Positions 11,501 to 51,300 of a stretch of DNA of 64,000 nucleotides are shown here, one piece after another; within the stretch, counting starts at the first letter, position 1; every line of letters begins with the position of its first letter. Both the position numbers and the translations under genes were made by a program. The DNA is from Istiophorus platypterus. Lineage: Eukaryota; Chordata; Actinopteri; Istiophoriformes; Istiophoridae. The notes under the pieces are model-generated. The model was not told the DNA's origin. It saw nothing but the letters and a program-made list of their open reading frames with translations, and did no database searches. The stretch is taken from NCBI GenBank assembly GCA_016859345.1, contig CM029123.1:266001-330000 (forward strand), in the 5' to 3' direction.

Positions 11501-12730
11501 GGATCAGACTAACATGGTTTTAGTCGGGAACCTGTACCTACAGTAATAAATTGGAAAATGTGTATTTTCTTGCAATTCTAGCACCCAGTAAGCAAAATGT
11601 TATAGATGAATATTTCAGAAATTGTTAGCAACATCGTCATACTCAGGAATTTTGAAATTCCTAAATGTAGTTTAAATACATCAACTTAATCTGCAAAATC
11701 ATTTGAATAATACCAAGGAGACTTAACCGCAGGAACCCATCGAGCAAAAAAGATATAGTAGTTTTGAACTATATTATTCCCACTAGTTGTTGAACCTTTA
11801 GAGAGATAATAATTTTATTTCCTGCTTGTGACACAGCTAATCAAGATTAGTTAGAAATAAATTTAAGATTACAATGATAAAAGGCATTTGAATAATAACA
11901 AAATATTTAGCCTTCACTTAGGTTGATTTTTGATTCCTTTTATTTTACCAACTGCTTTGATGAAACTTTACAGCAGTCATTTTATTTCCTTTTAAAGTAG
12001 ATCTCAGACAATATATCTGTTTTCATTCAAACACAAAAAAAATTGGTTTTAGGCATATGAAAAATACTCACTACTACTAAAGAGCTATCTATACAGTAAA
12101 AACATGTAATGGTATTTTGTAAAAAAAAAAAAAAAAAAGGGAATTAAAATACAATAAGTAACATTTAGGCTTCTTCCAATGATCAAATGGACTCAAACAC
12201 AGTCTACATGACCACAATATCTGTGATTCGTCAAGGTGATACATACATACATGCAGAATAGCTGTGTAAACTGAGTCATTTATCTCATCTACATGAGCTT
12301 ACTGGACATTAAAATAAGAATCATTTTGATCCTTTCTACATACAGAAAAAAACCCCAGAAAAAAACCCAGAAAATTCCCAACTTTGTAAAGTGCTGCTCT
12401 AATTAATAGGCTTAGAGCAAGCGTAAAATGTGATTGATCAATCACTATCAGCTGCTGAGCTGAATCAGACAAATACTGAAGCTCCAAATCTCATCATCAG
12501 TCCATTTACCAAGGCGCTCTAAACAGTTGTTTCACTCATTAAATGAAGGGTCTTTGCTTTGCAACACAGTGCCATATATGTAAGTATATATGTAAGTGTA
12601 ACTTTAAACTAGCAGGCACGTTGATTTAAGTTATTTAAGCCTTGATCCTCGGGATCAAGATTTCTATTGGTAGAGAGACCTCAAAACAAAATACATATAC
12701 ACAAGATCAAAAAGGACAATTCATTCACTC
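11500..12730. other. Non-coding stretch, nothing recognised
   Basis: AT-rich sequence with an 18-base A run near 12121. No coding frame with recognisable similarity. Confidence 0.5.
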
Positions 12731-12734
12731 AAAA

Positions 12735-13010
12735 CAGTCAACTGCAGGAGTGGCTGCGGCTGAGCTGGTAGAGGTTGTCCCCTAATCTCTGTGGTAGGCA
12801 GTTTTGAGCCCCAGCTCTTTTGAAGTGTCTTTGGGCAACACACTGTACCCTAAAATGCTCCCGATGTGCAGACCAGCCAATTGCACAACTCTCAATATTG
12901 GTGTGTGTGAGTGGAAGGGTGAATGAGAGGCAAAATTGTAAAGTGCTTTGTAAACCACTAAGGTAAAAAGGTGTTATGTAAGTGCAGTTCATTCACCATA
13001 TACACCCATA
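12735..13010 (+). repeat. tRNA-derived SINE, teleost type
   Basis: The head (gctgagctggtagaggttgt; ttgagccccagctc) resembles tRNA A and B boxes. The body has tgaagtgtctttgggcaaca, typical of fish AFC/HE1-like SINEs. The tail (aaagtgctttgtaaaccact; gttatgtaagtgcagttcat) matches the common 3' end. A related but reversed copy lies at 53590-53765. Confidence 0.7.
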
Positions 13011-13084
13011 CCCACAGCAACACACACGCACAAACACACAGATGCCCAGCTGCACTAATTAAAAACATCAAAAATATAACTGCA

Positions 13085-13400
13085 GTGGTTGAAACTGTCA
13101 ACTCACAGCAAGAGAGTTCTGGATTTGAAACTCACAGCTGGCTAGGGCCTCTCTGTATGGAGTTAGCGTGTTCTCCCCCTGCTTCCGTAGCTTTCGACCA
13201 AATTCTCCGGCTTCTTCTCATCCAAGGACATGCAGATTAACTGGTGACTTTACATTGCCTGCAGGTGTGAATGTGAGTGGTTGTTTGTCTCTAAGTGTCA
13301 GCCTTCTGACAGACTGAAGACCTGTACAAGGTGCACCCCACCTCTCACCCAATTTCAGCTGGGTTTCATCCTGCAAACCTCAGGGATAAGTGCTATTGAT
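13085..13400 (+). repeat. Teleost interspersed repeat (fish LINE/SINE tail type)
   Basis: Contains ctctctgtatggagttagcg, tgttctccccctgcttccg, attaactggtgactttacat, gtgaatgtgagtggttgttt and caccccacctctcacccaat in the order of a very common fish repeat. A weaker piece of the same type occurs near 26200-26280. Confidence 0.65.
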
Positions 13401-13419
13401 ATGCATGGCTGAATGATTT

Positions 13420-14594
13420 GACCGACAGATATAAAAAATACAAGCTAGTACAACTTGTGGTTGGTAAGAACTTTTAAAGCCAAACTATTTTGTGAACAGT
13501 AATTACCATACATACTAGTCTTAAAGTAAACCTCTTTTGTTGTGTATTTCTCTGTGGCATATCATCCTTCTTTTAGAATAAAGAGCATTACTATTTGTGG
13601 TCTACAACAATTCATATCTTAAAAAATATTTAAGTCTTTAAACTGGACTAGATTTGTTTTTTTGAACACAGGATGCATATGGTTATACTGCTTCTGACAA
13701 CTGTTCAGTTACAAAAATTAAATACAGTACATGCTAAAATATAGAAACTGAATATGTCTGTATGAATGAATACAGACACCTTAAAAATACAGCACTTTAA
13801 AGAAAAAAGGTACGTCCATTTTTATGAATGATGCATTTTCACCTGCAAATCCCCAAAATCTATCAACCTGTGTGACCAATTTGAACAAAATATTTTTCAG
13901 ACGTTTAAATTATGATTTATGACTTCATAACTTCGGTAGCTGCCAAGTGTGTTTGGTCTCGGAAGGTTACAAGTGAAGAAATGTAAAGATGCTCTGTATG
14001 TATTACTTACAATAATGTGTCAGATTTCTCATCTGTTGAGGAAATTGAATGGTCAATAATTAATATCTAATCTCTGCTAAATAAAACTTAATAGTTGAAT
14101 AGCTGAACACCTACTTCATGCACTGTAGATGCATACATAACTCTGAACAGAGTACACTTGAAGGCTAAAAAGACACTTTGCTGTTATGTGCACAAAAAGC
14201 GAGTGAAACGTGTATTGATTAGCAGTGAAGTATATCTTTACTGTCAGATGGACGAACTCAAAAAACTGAAACATGCCTGGTTTAAACGGCATGTTACTTC
14301 ATCTAACTGCCTTTTCTCTCCAGTCTTTTCTCATATCAGAATTATATCATAAGGACTGTCAGTATAGACAATCTGTCCAGTTAAAATTTGTCTGTCAGTG
14401 TTCTGTCACAGGTGATAATGTACTAGTCAATTCAGAATGCTGTGTTGTTGCCTGGATATGCCCTTCTACTGCTGGGAGAAATTGCTGATGCTGCATGTCC
14501 TAACTGAGGAAGTGGTTAAAGTCAGTTTAGTCACTGGTAATTGTGTTTGTACCCTTTGTGTGTATTTACATTTGGCTATCCCTGTGTCATGTAG
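13420..14594. other. Upstream intron of nfic, nothing recognised
   Basis: No gene or repeat is recognised. The expected short NFI exon 1 (about ten codons ending before DEFHPF) is not visible here or further upstream. Confidence 0.5.
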
Positions 14595-39787
<25,193 letters not shown>

Positions 39788-40866
39788 GTGAACTCTGCAG
39801 GAAGAGTGATTGTCATGGCAGTACTGTCCTGGAGGAGAGGAAACAATGTTCTCAAGACATTGCCAGAGGAAAAATATATTCAGCTTTGTAGAAGCATAAC
39901 TTGTGGTCATACATATATATAAATACACAGTGAAATATATTTACATATGTGTATGCACCCAGAAGAGTAAGGCCTGGAAAGAAGAAGTATGCTGCTCTCA
40001 CTCAGTCATTTTGCAGCCCCAGAATGTACTATGCTATATGACACTAAATGGTTCTTACAAATGGCAGATGTCTGGTTGGTCCAGATGAACTGCAGACCAG
40101 AACCAGCCCTCAACACACCAGGTCCTAAGAAACCTATAACCTAACTTTGTCCCCAGGATGATGCCTGTTTCCCTGGGATGGATGTCAGCCTTTACCCCTG
40201 CACCCTGCATCTCTACACTAAGTCTGGTGTAAGGCCTCTTCCCTGGGACAGACATAGACCTAATCCCCCCTCAACACCCAGAATGCCCCCTCCGCTGCAG
40301 GTGCTGCTTATAATATATGCAAATAAGCCTCCCTTATTTTCTGAACCAACTAAAAAGAGAGATCGTGTTGTTAATATGTAAAGTTTCTTTGCACTTTTTG
40401 ATATGTTATCAGTACGTCTGAAGAAAATGAAGAGTTGCAATGCAGCTTTTTCTCTCTTCCCACCAAAAGACAGAGGCTTTGTCTTTTTTATTGACAATCA
40501 TCGGCCTAAAACATTACATTGCTTTGCAAGACTCATGTTTTTAAGACTGATTTTTCCTTTTTTTAAAAACCAGAAAACAATGAGAAATAGTAGAATATAA
40601 GAGCTATATTCATGCCTCCTCAAACACAACACACAATGCTACAGTCGGAGACCAGTTAAGAGTAGCCAGTAAAACTAGGCCTTTTAAGTACAGAGGCCCA
40701 TTGTCTTTTGGCAGAGGGCATCTTTTTACATGAATATCCTGCTGCTTCCTTCCCATTTTGATCATTTTATCAAGACAGTGCTTATCCAAACAGCCAAAGG
40801 CACAATGTTTGGAGAGGATATCCACCTGCCAGACGGCTCAGTAGAACTGAGAAAAGACAGAGACAT

Positions 40867-40872
40867 AATAAA
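40867..40872 (+). terminator. Candidate nfic poly(A) signal AATAAA
   Basis: This is the first AATAAA that I find after the nfic stop codon, about 1.1 kb downstream. A GT-rich stretch follows from about 40947. Further AATAAA hexamers occur near 43581, 44549 and 48908, so a much longer 3' UTR is also possible. NFIC 3' UTRs are long in mammals (from memory). Confidence 0.3.
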
Positions 40873-41167
40873 ACCAGGATCGTGTGGCAGCACAGCCAAT
40901 TGCAAACCAGCGGCTGAACTCATTGTGTTTCAAAGTGTAGCATGTGGTGTGTGTATGTGTGTGTTTCTATGGTTGTGTGGACAAATTTTGTTTTGAAACC
41001 ATTGTTTTGAGGACATTTTGTCCTGTCCTTACACCTTCAAAGGGCTGTTTGAGGGTTAAGACTTGGTTTTAGGGTTCAGATTAGAATCTTGTTTAGATTT
41101 GGGTAGATATAAGGGGCTAGGGAATGCATTGTCTCAATGAGTGTCCTCACATCTAATGTAAGACAAC

Positions 41168-41198
<31 letters not shown>

Positions 41199-43999
41199 GG
41201 TTCCTGCTTTTCCACACTCATCCCTGCTCTGTTTTAAGGAGATGTGTCGATTTTGTTTGTGTCTCAGAGAACACAGTGACGGGTTTTGTACTTGTATGTC
41301 GATAGATTAGAAAGAGATATAGCAGGCATTGCACTATGATTACATTAAAATTTCTTTTTGAGAAAAGTGGGATGATGTAGTATTTTATAAAGCTGGAAGG
41401 CTGTAGTGTGTATGTTTTTTTTTTTAAGTCATTGATGCATGTGACAATAGGTCATGTGCATACTGACTTGAACTGAGCACAAAATCCAGGCTCTAGAATG
41501 ATTGGTGGTCTAGCAGGTGTCCCTGGCAGGTTCAGAACTGTGTAGCTCTACCCCAACCCAACCCGAACAATCTGTTGTGGAACAGTAGTAGTAGGGTTTG
41601 GGTTGGACTGGAGTTCAAGCTGGGGTGCACTGGAGAAAAGAGGAACAGATAGACAGGTTAGTAATAGTGCTAGGTTTGGTTTCAAACCTTGATGGTTTAC
41701 CAATGGCAACAAGTAAATCAAATATTTAAACCCAAGGTCATGACCTTGATTTTCCACACCCAATTTTGACACAATATTTGCATAATGTTTTGGAAGGGCA
41801 AATCAGTATTCTCTTATGACTGTCTTTCCATAGCTTAATTTTAGTCATAATCTTCTTAAAGAAATTTTAATAGCTTAAAATATTAAATTCAATTGAACTT
41901 AAATTGTAATCCTCTTTTGTCAGCTGGGACAGGGATTGAAACAGAATAAAATCTAAAATTGTATCTGAAATTATATGACCATTGATATTTATATTAAAAA
42001 TTCAACAGAAACTCCAAACACAATAGTAGTAGAATGCCTATACCTTGATATTTTGTACATCATCTTCTTGGAGATTAAATTCTTAATATATATGAGATTT
42101 TTAGGGGCAAATATTTTATAATTTGTGCCATATTTTTAATTTCTGAGGCTTTGCAATTATAAAGCAGTCTATTTAGGTTTGTTACTGGGGGTGTATTTAG
42201 TGAAAGGACTGGTGTTTCTGTGTTGAGGTGTGATCAGATTGAATGCCAAGCGAATTTTCCCCTCATGTTATTCACATGAATTTGACCATTGGAGTGTTTC
42301 TGCAGTGTGCAGACATTACTCTATGATTTTGCGACTTTTGTTCCCTAAGGAAACAGTAGGTGAAAAGTCAAAACATTTTTTATCCACCTGTTAGTCGGCA
42401 GTGGTTTGTGTGTTGAAAGTTATCTCTGTCACCTTACAGGTTCCTTTCATCTGCCTGGAAGGGTAAAATATTTTTCATGGGTGGAACCATAGTTTAAATA
42501 GAATGTTTTTGACCACTGCCGTGGTCTGAGCAATGAACATCCAGTGTAGAAGAAGAGTAGAGCAGAGTGACAAACTCAGTGGAAACATTGGATTCCTGGA
42601 TTGATTTTGCTCTTGAAAAACATTTTATCATTCAAAGCAGAAAGTAGACACCTGTTTGAGCACAAAGATACTTTTCGAAGATGCAACCAGCTGGAGGAAA
42701 AAATAACATTTTCAGTTTTTTCCTAAGGTTCACAGAGTAGCACTCAGAGTCTGTGGTGAAGCCAGGAGTGCAACCCAAACAGCCAGTGTAAAGGCCATAC
42801 AGACCCTCAGTAACTTGCATCACATACACCACCTCCATGTGTGTAGTGTGGCTGTATGTACTTGGATGACTCCGACCACTCTGATATTTTCCTCCAGTTT
42901 CCTCCAGAGCCGCCTACACATTGTGCCGCCTAAGGATTTTGTCTTTTCGGCCCACTCTGTATGCGGTCAGACTGCATCTAATATTCGCTTAGTGTTCAGT
43001 CTGAACACAAGTGTCTGTGTCTTTTCCTTTTCCTTTCCCAGGGTTTGGGGTTAAAGTTGACAACAGTCAGTGCCTACTAGGGTTCAGATTTTTTATTGAA
43101 AGTGCTGATATGAGCTGGGTTTTGGTAGGGTAAGGTTTAAGGTTTGGTTAAAGTTGGCTTAAAGCTGATGTATACTGCATGGTGCTGCCCTGGTCGCTGT
43201 GCTGACCTGAAGAATGCATGGCTCAAACTAATGATACCTCTCCCTCTCAATCCTGCTCTTCCTCCTACTCCTCCCCTTCTTCCCACTGGACTCTGTACTA
43301 CATCAGAGGGCAGTGGATGGAAGGGTTACCTATTTCTTTGAACTTTTAATAATTGCCCTGTTGTTAAACTTCTATTTTGCACGATATATCATAAAACACA
43401 TTACGTGCCTTGCCTTTAGTTAAAGAACAATAATACATTATGGAAAAGTTACCATACTTTTCATGGTAAAGCTGGTAGCACTAAAAAAATAAATAAATAA
43501 ATAAAAAAAGCTGCATGTGTGATTGCTTGACATTAATCAGTGTAGCAGGTAGACGGTTTTAAGTTAAACAGTGGCAATGAAATAAAGAGAAACCAGCTTG
43601 ATTGTAAGTTCAATGAAAGCTTTCATTAGCCTCAGCAGAGGCTGGGGCAATGCTTATCCTCTGCTACCATTCAACAAAAAAAAAAAGACAGCAAATTTTA
43701 CAGTGTGGCATTTTGGGAATTACATTTGTTGTCATACTCAGAGTCACATGAGAAGGACAATATATCTTTCTATTGGTAACACAGTGTGGACATATTTAGC
43801 CAAGCTTTGCACTAAGTTGAACTAAACACATCCCAACCATCAACCCAGATATCTTAACTCGAGATCCATTTACTCCCTTATTTCTTGGCCTTCAATCACA
43901 TTTCATAGATTTCATCAGCTGACTGAGTTGGCTTAGGTGTCTTCCAGTGATGTAAGTATGGAATGTGGGTGACATGATCATAAGTGGTCATATATACTC

Positions 44000-44027
44000 A
44001 GAGATCTAAAGTACTCTTTAGATCTCT
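44000..44027. repeat. Perfect 12-bp inverted repeat (hairpin)
   Basis: agagatctaaag, four bases (tact), then ctttagatctct. The arms are exactly complementary. Confidence 0.9.
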
Positions 44028-45280
44028 GTTTAGATTACGGATGGGACCAATGGTTATAGTCTGCCCTCGAAATACAAACATCTGTCGTAAAGTTCCATAC
44101 TTCATTTGAGAGACCATCTCCATGACAGCTGAGCAAACTGAGATAGCTGTGAAAAAGCTAATGAGTAAACAGTGAGTTAAGATAATTTTATGAAACTTCT
44201 GTTACCAAAGTCAAAAATGAACAAGGTAGTTCTGGGTAAAACTAGAAAAGAACTGTACTTCCCAAAATGTTGGACTGTTCCTTTAACTGTTGATTAACAG
44301 TCATAACTTTAGCCAGAACCAAGTGTTGATTGCATTCATAGAGCTGATCTGGTTGAACGGCACTGCTTTTTAAAGCTTAAGTGTTGCCTGATAGGTGTGT
44401 GGACTGAGTGAAAATTAAATAGATGTGTGTTGTCCCAACATGTGGACATCAGTGTGTTGTAAATTGAATGCTAGTCTAGGATATGGTTACAGTATGGCCA
44501 CCTTGGATCTGAAAATGGCACTACAAAAGCAAAAACACTGATTCTTAAAATAAAGTCTGTTGATAAGTCCTACCTAATTGTTCATAATACAAACAAAAGC
44601 CATTTTCAGAGACTTTGCTCAGTTCTGTCTGCATCCTGTTTTAATATCAAGTATCCAACGCATTTCAAAGTATTTATTGCAGGGGAAAGTCTTATACTAT
44701 ATTTTGAATATTTTGTCAGGAATTTAGCCATTGTGGCCAAGCCACATGTTACAAATCTTCAGGTTTGGGCTTACGACTCTGCAGCTCTATGATTGGCCAT
44801 TAGAACACCGTCCATTTGCCTGTATGATGACTCTGACCATGTGACTAATCATGTGACAAGATATTACAAAAGGCCATGTATAAGTTTGAGTTTTATATGG
44901 ATTCATGCACTAAATACTACTCTTACTCAAATTGGCTTTTAGGTTATTTTAAATAATTTTCTTGAGTTATCATTAATTTGCTTGTCGAATTATACTTTAA
45001 AACACAGCAGTGTGTATAAAAAATATTTATAACGTGAGCTCAAAAAGATATGTATAAAAAATGTTATTTGTTATGTTTGTGCTTTTTATTCTGGCTGTCT
45101 TAAGACAGTGGCCAAGCTGCAAATTATGGGATCCATGGAATGGGTGGACCGATAGTAACGTTTAACCATGTGAAGGATGATGAATGATAATGGGTGAAAA
45201 TGGAAGCAGGAGTGAGACAAGTTTAAATTAGGACAGAGTAGAATGAAGTACAATGCACCCAAAGAGTCCATACCTCTGCC

Positions 45281-45324
45281 AATCCTCTAGATGCGTTATC
45301 AAAATAACACATTTAGAGGATTGA
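45281..45324. repeat. 20-bp near-perfect hairpin
   Basis: caatcctctagatgcgttat, loop caaa, then ataacacatttagaggattg. There are two non-Watson-Crick positions in 20. Confidence 0.9.
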
Positions 45325-48300
45325 GAAAAGTCTGTAACTGGATCTGAATTAAGTACACAGTGATAGATACTGAGGTCAAGCTGTTGGTAGCAAAATTTTT
45401 AGAATACTTAATTCCTGTCTTGAAATGTTGGAGCTTTGTATGGGATGAATGAATTATGAGTTATGACCAATTAAATGTTTTTTGTTGCTGTAGCATAACA
45501 TATATGGAAAATGCCCTTACATTTTGCGGAATCGCTGCAGTTTGTGATGATAGGTTAACTAAGTTTAGTTGGAATCGCATATGTTCGATAGTGTTTCAAG
45601 TTAATGTCAAATAGGCCATATTGCATATTAAAGAGAAAATAAATTGCCCATCAAATATCTTGTGGCAGGTTTGGTGAAATGGAATGAAATTGGAGAGTGG
45701 TAAGAATTGGGGAGTGGCAGAACACACAGAAATGGCCATAAACTATACTGATACTAGATCTTCTTTAGACAAAATTTATGGTTCAGAAGTTAGAAGTACA
45801 CAATCCAGAATGGACCCAATTACAGTTAGACCTGTTCTGAATTGACCCGAGGACAATTAGATCCAATCTAAAATGTGGTGGACCTGAACAGACCAAAACA
45901 GAGAGCAGCATCACTGGCAGCAGCATGATGTTCTACAAATTTCAAAAAGAGCATCATTGCAGGTAAATAGCATCATTCCTAAAACACATTTTTCTCCTCT
46001 GATGACGAGGAAATGCCATGTAATCAGAGCTGTTAGAGAGTCTGCTTTGATCCCTAAGGTATAAGACATATTGACACGTAGACCTGAGACCTGAGACCTG
46101 CTGCTATACAACAAGAGCCTACAAAGAGGACCTACCAGACCACAAACTTTGATGGACATTTGTTCCATTGTGTAGTATCAAAAATGGAAGCTGCTTGGCA
46201 GTATATTATTCTAAGCTTAATGTCTGCTGAAGAGAAACAGCAGCTTGAGGTGAAGTGGATTTTATTATGCATTTTATTGTGATTGTTTTTCATGTAAGCA
46301 GATGGCTAGATTCCCAGATCCCAGGCCAAGTTGTGTTGAGATTTCAAGGTTGTACTCTCCTCTTTCAATCAAAAATATTTTGGGCTGTAAAAATGTCCTT
46401 GATAATGTGACCATGCTGATACATTCAAGACTGTATAACCAGCAACACAAAGTATGAAGTTGCAATGTGATACTCACGTGGCTGCATGTGAAAATTGTTT
46501 TTTAAAACAAAGGTAAGGCGGATTAATAACTCATGAACTGAGTTATGCTGAGTTTTGCTGAGGATGTTTCTGTGGCTAGTTGCTGGTTTCCCATTAGCAA
46601 ATGCCCTGAATGAAAGGGAGAGTTTCTAGGCCTACAAATTGAGATTCCACTTTTTTTTTTTATAATGAAGGCAGGACATAATGGAGGATAAGGTCTCTCT
46701 AGTTGGATTGCACCAGGTAAAATATAAGGGGCTCGGATACATTAACACCAAAACCAATTCAATATACTACTGCACAGCCCAATATTGCACTAAAAACTGT
46801 AGCCAAAAATGGCAACATTTAAAGTAAATCACCTCTCTTAACGCTCACCTGCAGAGAGGGTGTATGCATTATTTGAATGCAGATATTTAAAAATTTAAAA
46901 AGTGTATTTTCAGAGTTTGGTCATGTTTAGGATGTCAGGAGAGGTTCAATTCTGTTTTTAAACAGGTTATTAAGTATGAGTCCTCTTTGTTTCTATTTCT
47001 CTCTGCTTCTCTGTCACTGACTAACAATGTGACTATACAAAGAAAGCTAAATAGCTTTCCGACTTAACACCAGTCAGCTAGGTGAAAGACTAATCCACTG
47101 TGGTCTCAAGGTGTGTCAGCTGTCTTGGCTCATCTGAAAGTGTTTTAGGCTTGTGCAGTGTGATGTCTCACCGTACCATTCTGCCAAATGTATTAAGAAG
47201 AGTATTTTATTTATAAGATTATACCACCAAGCCAAGGTAAAATACCATGTAGCTCTCAATAACTGTGGTATCACTGGTGCAAATCAGAGTGGAGATTTCT
47301 TTCAGCTCCTGTGAGAGGGAGCTGTCCAGAAGTCCAATTAAGAAATTAAAAATGATCAACTTAAATGTGTTCAGGATATCTTGAAATTCCCAGCCTTGAA
47401 ACAGGTCAAAGAACCTTGGCAGGAAAACTTACCACTTCCTCTGCTCTATTCAAATAAACCAGCAGGTCAACAGTATGGAAACTGAAAGAAAAAACAACCA
47501 AAAATGATTTCAACAAGCAGTGCCTATAATTTTACTGCTACTTTAATTTGAGTTATTTTGTATCCTGTGCTTTGCAGTACATTTACTATTCAAACACTAC
47601 ATCATTGTGTGATACACTTCAGCTTAGGGGTTGGTGCTCAGTATTGAGTCCTGGCCAGTGTAGATGGACTGTGCAGGGCCTGAGGTGAAAAGCCATAAAA
47701 CAGCCTGAAGAGTCTAAGAAAATCTAGTGGAAACACTGACAAACTACCTGCATCTAGAGAGTAATTGAAGTTCAATGGATTCTTGGTTCATGGTTCTTCA
47801 TTGTCGGTTCAAAAAGACTATCACATTCCAAATTCAGCCAGAAAATGTGGTCATATCACTTCACAAAAAGGTACAAAATTTGTGAGCAGTTACCAAAGAA
47901 AGTATAGGGAACGAATCACTATATAATGCTAAGGTATTTTCTGGATAGCGTTGAGGCATTAGCTATAGTAGTCCAGTGTCTTAATGAAAAGTTGGGTTTT
48001 TATCTGCTTTATCTTTAACTCTGCATACTGACCTCATAGGCAGAAGACATTTTGACATGTCAGAGTTGGGAAAGCACAGGTGTAATGAATGATGACACCA
48101 TTTAGCTGCTTCAATTACAGGGTCCTGGTGTTGTTCACGCTGCCTCACTGTCACACCATCATGGCTTACTGGGACACTTGAAGAATGGAGCCACTGTTAG
48201 TGTTACTAGTAACACCTCTAGTTTTCTTATCCTGACAAGTCAAAATGTGTAATGTGAAAAAGGCCTGTTGCTCATGAACATAAATCAGGTGCTAAATGCG

Positions 48301-51300
48301 ACAGAACACCTAACTGATCATTACATTGTTATTACAGACATATTTACTTTAGCAAAATGTATTATGATGAATTGTTGGATTGTACTGACATTTTACTTGG
48401 AATTCAGTCATTACTTGATCATTAGTTCAACATTACATGCCATTTTTGTAAGTTTTTACAGAGAAAGCACCATTACCTCATAATGGAAACAACCCTGTCT
48501 TTTATTTACTGTTCCACTGTCAGACAACTTTCAGTCAACAATTTGGCGATGACTACATCTTAAGCTAACTTCCAATCGTTTTAGACTTTGGAGATGGAAT
48601 GAAAACAGTCCACACAGTCAGGATACTAAGTGTCCCTCTTATTATGGTTCTCAGGTGCCTCTTTTCACCATCTTCAGTAGTATTTCCCATACTGTATAGC
48701 CTAAATGTTCACAGTTTGCAGTTGAAGCATGAGATCAGAACGATTACGGGGGTTATCTGAGCTTGTGTTTAGCTATGTATGGTGCTTTGAGGAAAATGGT
48801 TTGTGCTTAGTAATTAATTCATCATTCCACATATCATATCATTAACTTGTAGACAGTGATATGTACTAACATAATGCCCCACATAACTTGAGGGACACAA
48901 ATATACAAAATAAAGATTCAGTGTTTACTTATTGATTGTGTAGTATTTGGCCTTTGATTCAGCATAAGTTCAGCATTTGGGTAATCTAATAATTAGTTAT
49001 GTCCTCTCATGTTTTACATTATCTACGTTACAATCTTAATTTTATTTTGGAGGTACTAGTTAACTATGTTTTAATTATCACTTCCTAATGTCATCCATAC
49101 TTGTTTGGAACTGGTTAGGATTTGTGTACCTTACAGTTTAGTGTTACTGCCACACTTTTATTTTGCCTAGATTTGGACCAAGTGTTTCCCATGCAATTGT
49201 TAGTATCCTCAGTGTTAGTTGAGTAGCCACTGGATCCACTTGATGGTTCAAAACACTGAGATGGAAGTGATGATAGATTTGAACTTAATTTGCCTTGGTG
49301 GCAGGTTCACAGGTGGAAAAATAAAAAAATCCTGCTTACTTTAACGGAAATTTCCGACGTAGGTCGGTTTCTTCAGAAGTATGCGGTCAAGGTTGTTGGT
49401 TAAATGTTGACTAGGATGTTATTCATTGCCATAGATTTTGATCTTAAAGCAAGTTCTCTTTAGATTTTTCTTTACTCTGTGATACAAACCAAGTATTGTT
49501 CTGACAATTGTTAGCACTATTGGCAGAGAAAACCAAACAAAGTATCAGGACAATTCTGCTGAGATGCATATAAGTCAGAATCATAACTGCTTTGTGATTG
49601 TGATCAGCAGGTTAATGTTAATGTTGTAAGTAATCACGGGTGGTGATTCCTACTTGTTAGCCTAGCAGCTGCTGTTGATCGGCTCTATGACTGAATGCTG
49701 TGTGAGGAACAAAGGGAACTGTTGGATATCTAAACAGTTATATTTTGGGGAGATTTTCAGGAGATGTATTCATAGAGGGCTCTTTTCTACAAACTATTGA
49801 TGTGACTCAACACTCTACCCTACTGCTGCTTTTGCCTGAAAACCCCCTGACTCCAATTTGTCTTTCTTTTTGCTCTTTCTTACTTGAATTGCAAAGAATT
49901 CATCTTTAATGGCCCTTCAAAACCCTTCTGTATTTCAGACTCACAGCAGTTGGAAAACTTTTCTTAGTTACTGAAAATCAGATTTTGTAGAGCTACAAGT
50001 TCTCTTATGTCAGTGATGCAATATTGATTCTTCTCTGTATCTGTGGGTATGTTGCTTCTGCACACTGTTCATTCTATGTGCTGAAGACAGTTTGTAATGA
50101 ACGAAAGAGTTGTTTCTCAGAGAACATTTTAATGCAGTCTCATATTTTAAGTATTTTTTCCTCATATTTTTCAGATATTATTGTAAAGGACTGCTTCGCT
50201 TGCTTCCAGATACATATCCCTTACAACAGAGAGAGCATAGGCATGAACAGCTTACATTAGTTAATGCATGACTACAATCCACACAGACCATAGTCCTTTT
50301 CACATTAAATGTATATCAGCCATTAAATAGTTAGTTAGACTTTTGCATAACTCTAAATCATACTCTGGCAATCAGTCATACATGAGATCCTCCAATTCCT
50401 AAAAACAATAGATAGGATAAGGCTGAAGCAGAGAGGCATCCCCTCTCATACGTCAATTATTTTTTATATTGGAACACCTCAGAGTGCATTATCATATACC
50501 ATGCTCACTTCCTAAAGACCACCTTAAAGAACAGCATCAGTACTATTTATATAGTTACTCACAGTCTAACAAATGACTTTACTGGAACTTTCTAGTGTAA
50601 TTTCACCAATTCACTTATCCTGTTATATAGAATAAATTGGTATCTGAAACTCGATAGAAACATGCAATAATGCACCACTTGGTATGCCAATATAAGAAAA
50701 TAATAGATAGGGTAGAGGCAAGTTGTGCTTGTTATGCTGGATCTATTGTGTTCTAGATTGGGAGGTCCAGAGTGCCGACATTAACTTTTGCCTAAGATTT
50801 TCACTGTGAAAAGGGCTGCTGCTCTGAACTGGATGTAGTTTGTAGGAGGATTAACAATACCTTTAAGTACTTTTTATTTTGGATGTTTTACAGCTGAAGC
50901 AAATGTCAATTATCTACATTTATTTGCATGATATAAACTTTTCCTATAAAAAAACACCAAACAACCCCCCCCCCCCCAACAACCCTTTGGACAAAGACAG
51001 AAAATAATATCAACATTTTGGCATAGTTACGTCCAAAGTCATGGACTGACAGTTTTCTGTTACAGTTTGAACATTCTGCTCTTGTTTGAATATATCATAG
51101 TTTGAGTGACAACTGCCTAAACCAGTATTTCTGATCTAATGCTGTTCATCTGCTGTGGGGGATATTAACATCTTTAATAGTATGTCATTATAACCATATT
51201 TAGCCATTGCTATCGGCAAACGCTGATGAAGTCATTACTGGAAATGAGTATGTTTCCCTATGCAAAAATATACCATTAATAAACAAGCTATACCACAACT

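Noticed and set aside
1..14594. Search for nfic exon 1
   Set aside because: No short ATG-initiated exon ending before DEFHPF with a proper donor could be recognised. It may be outside the window.
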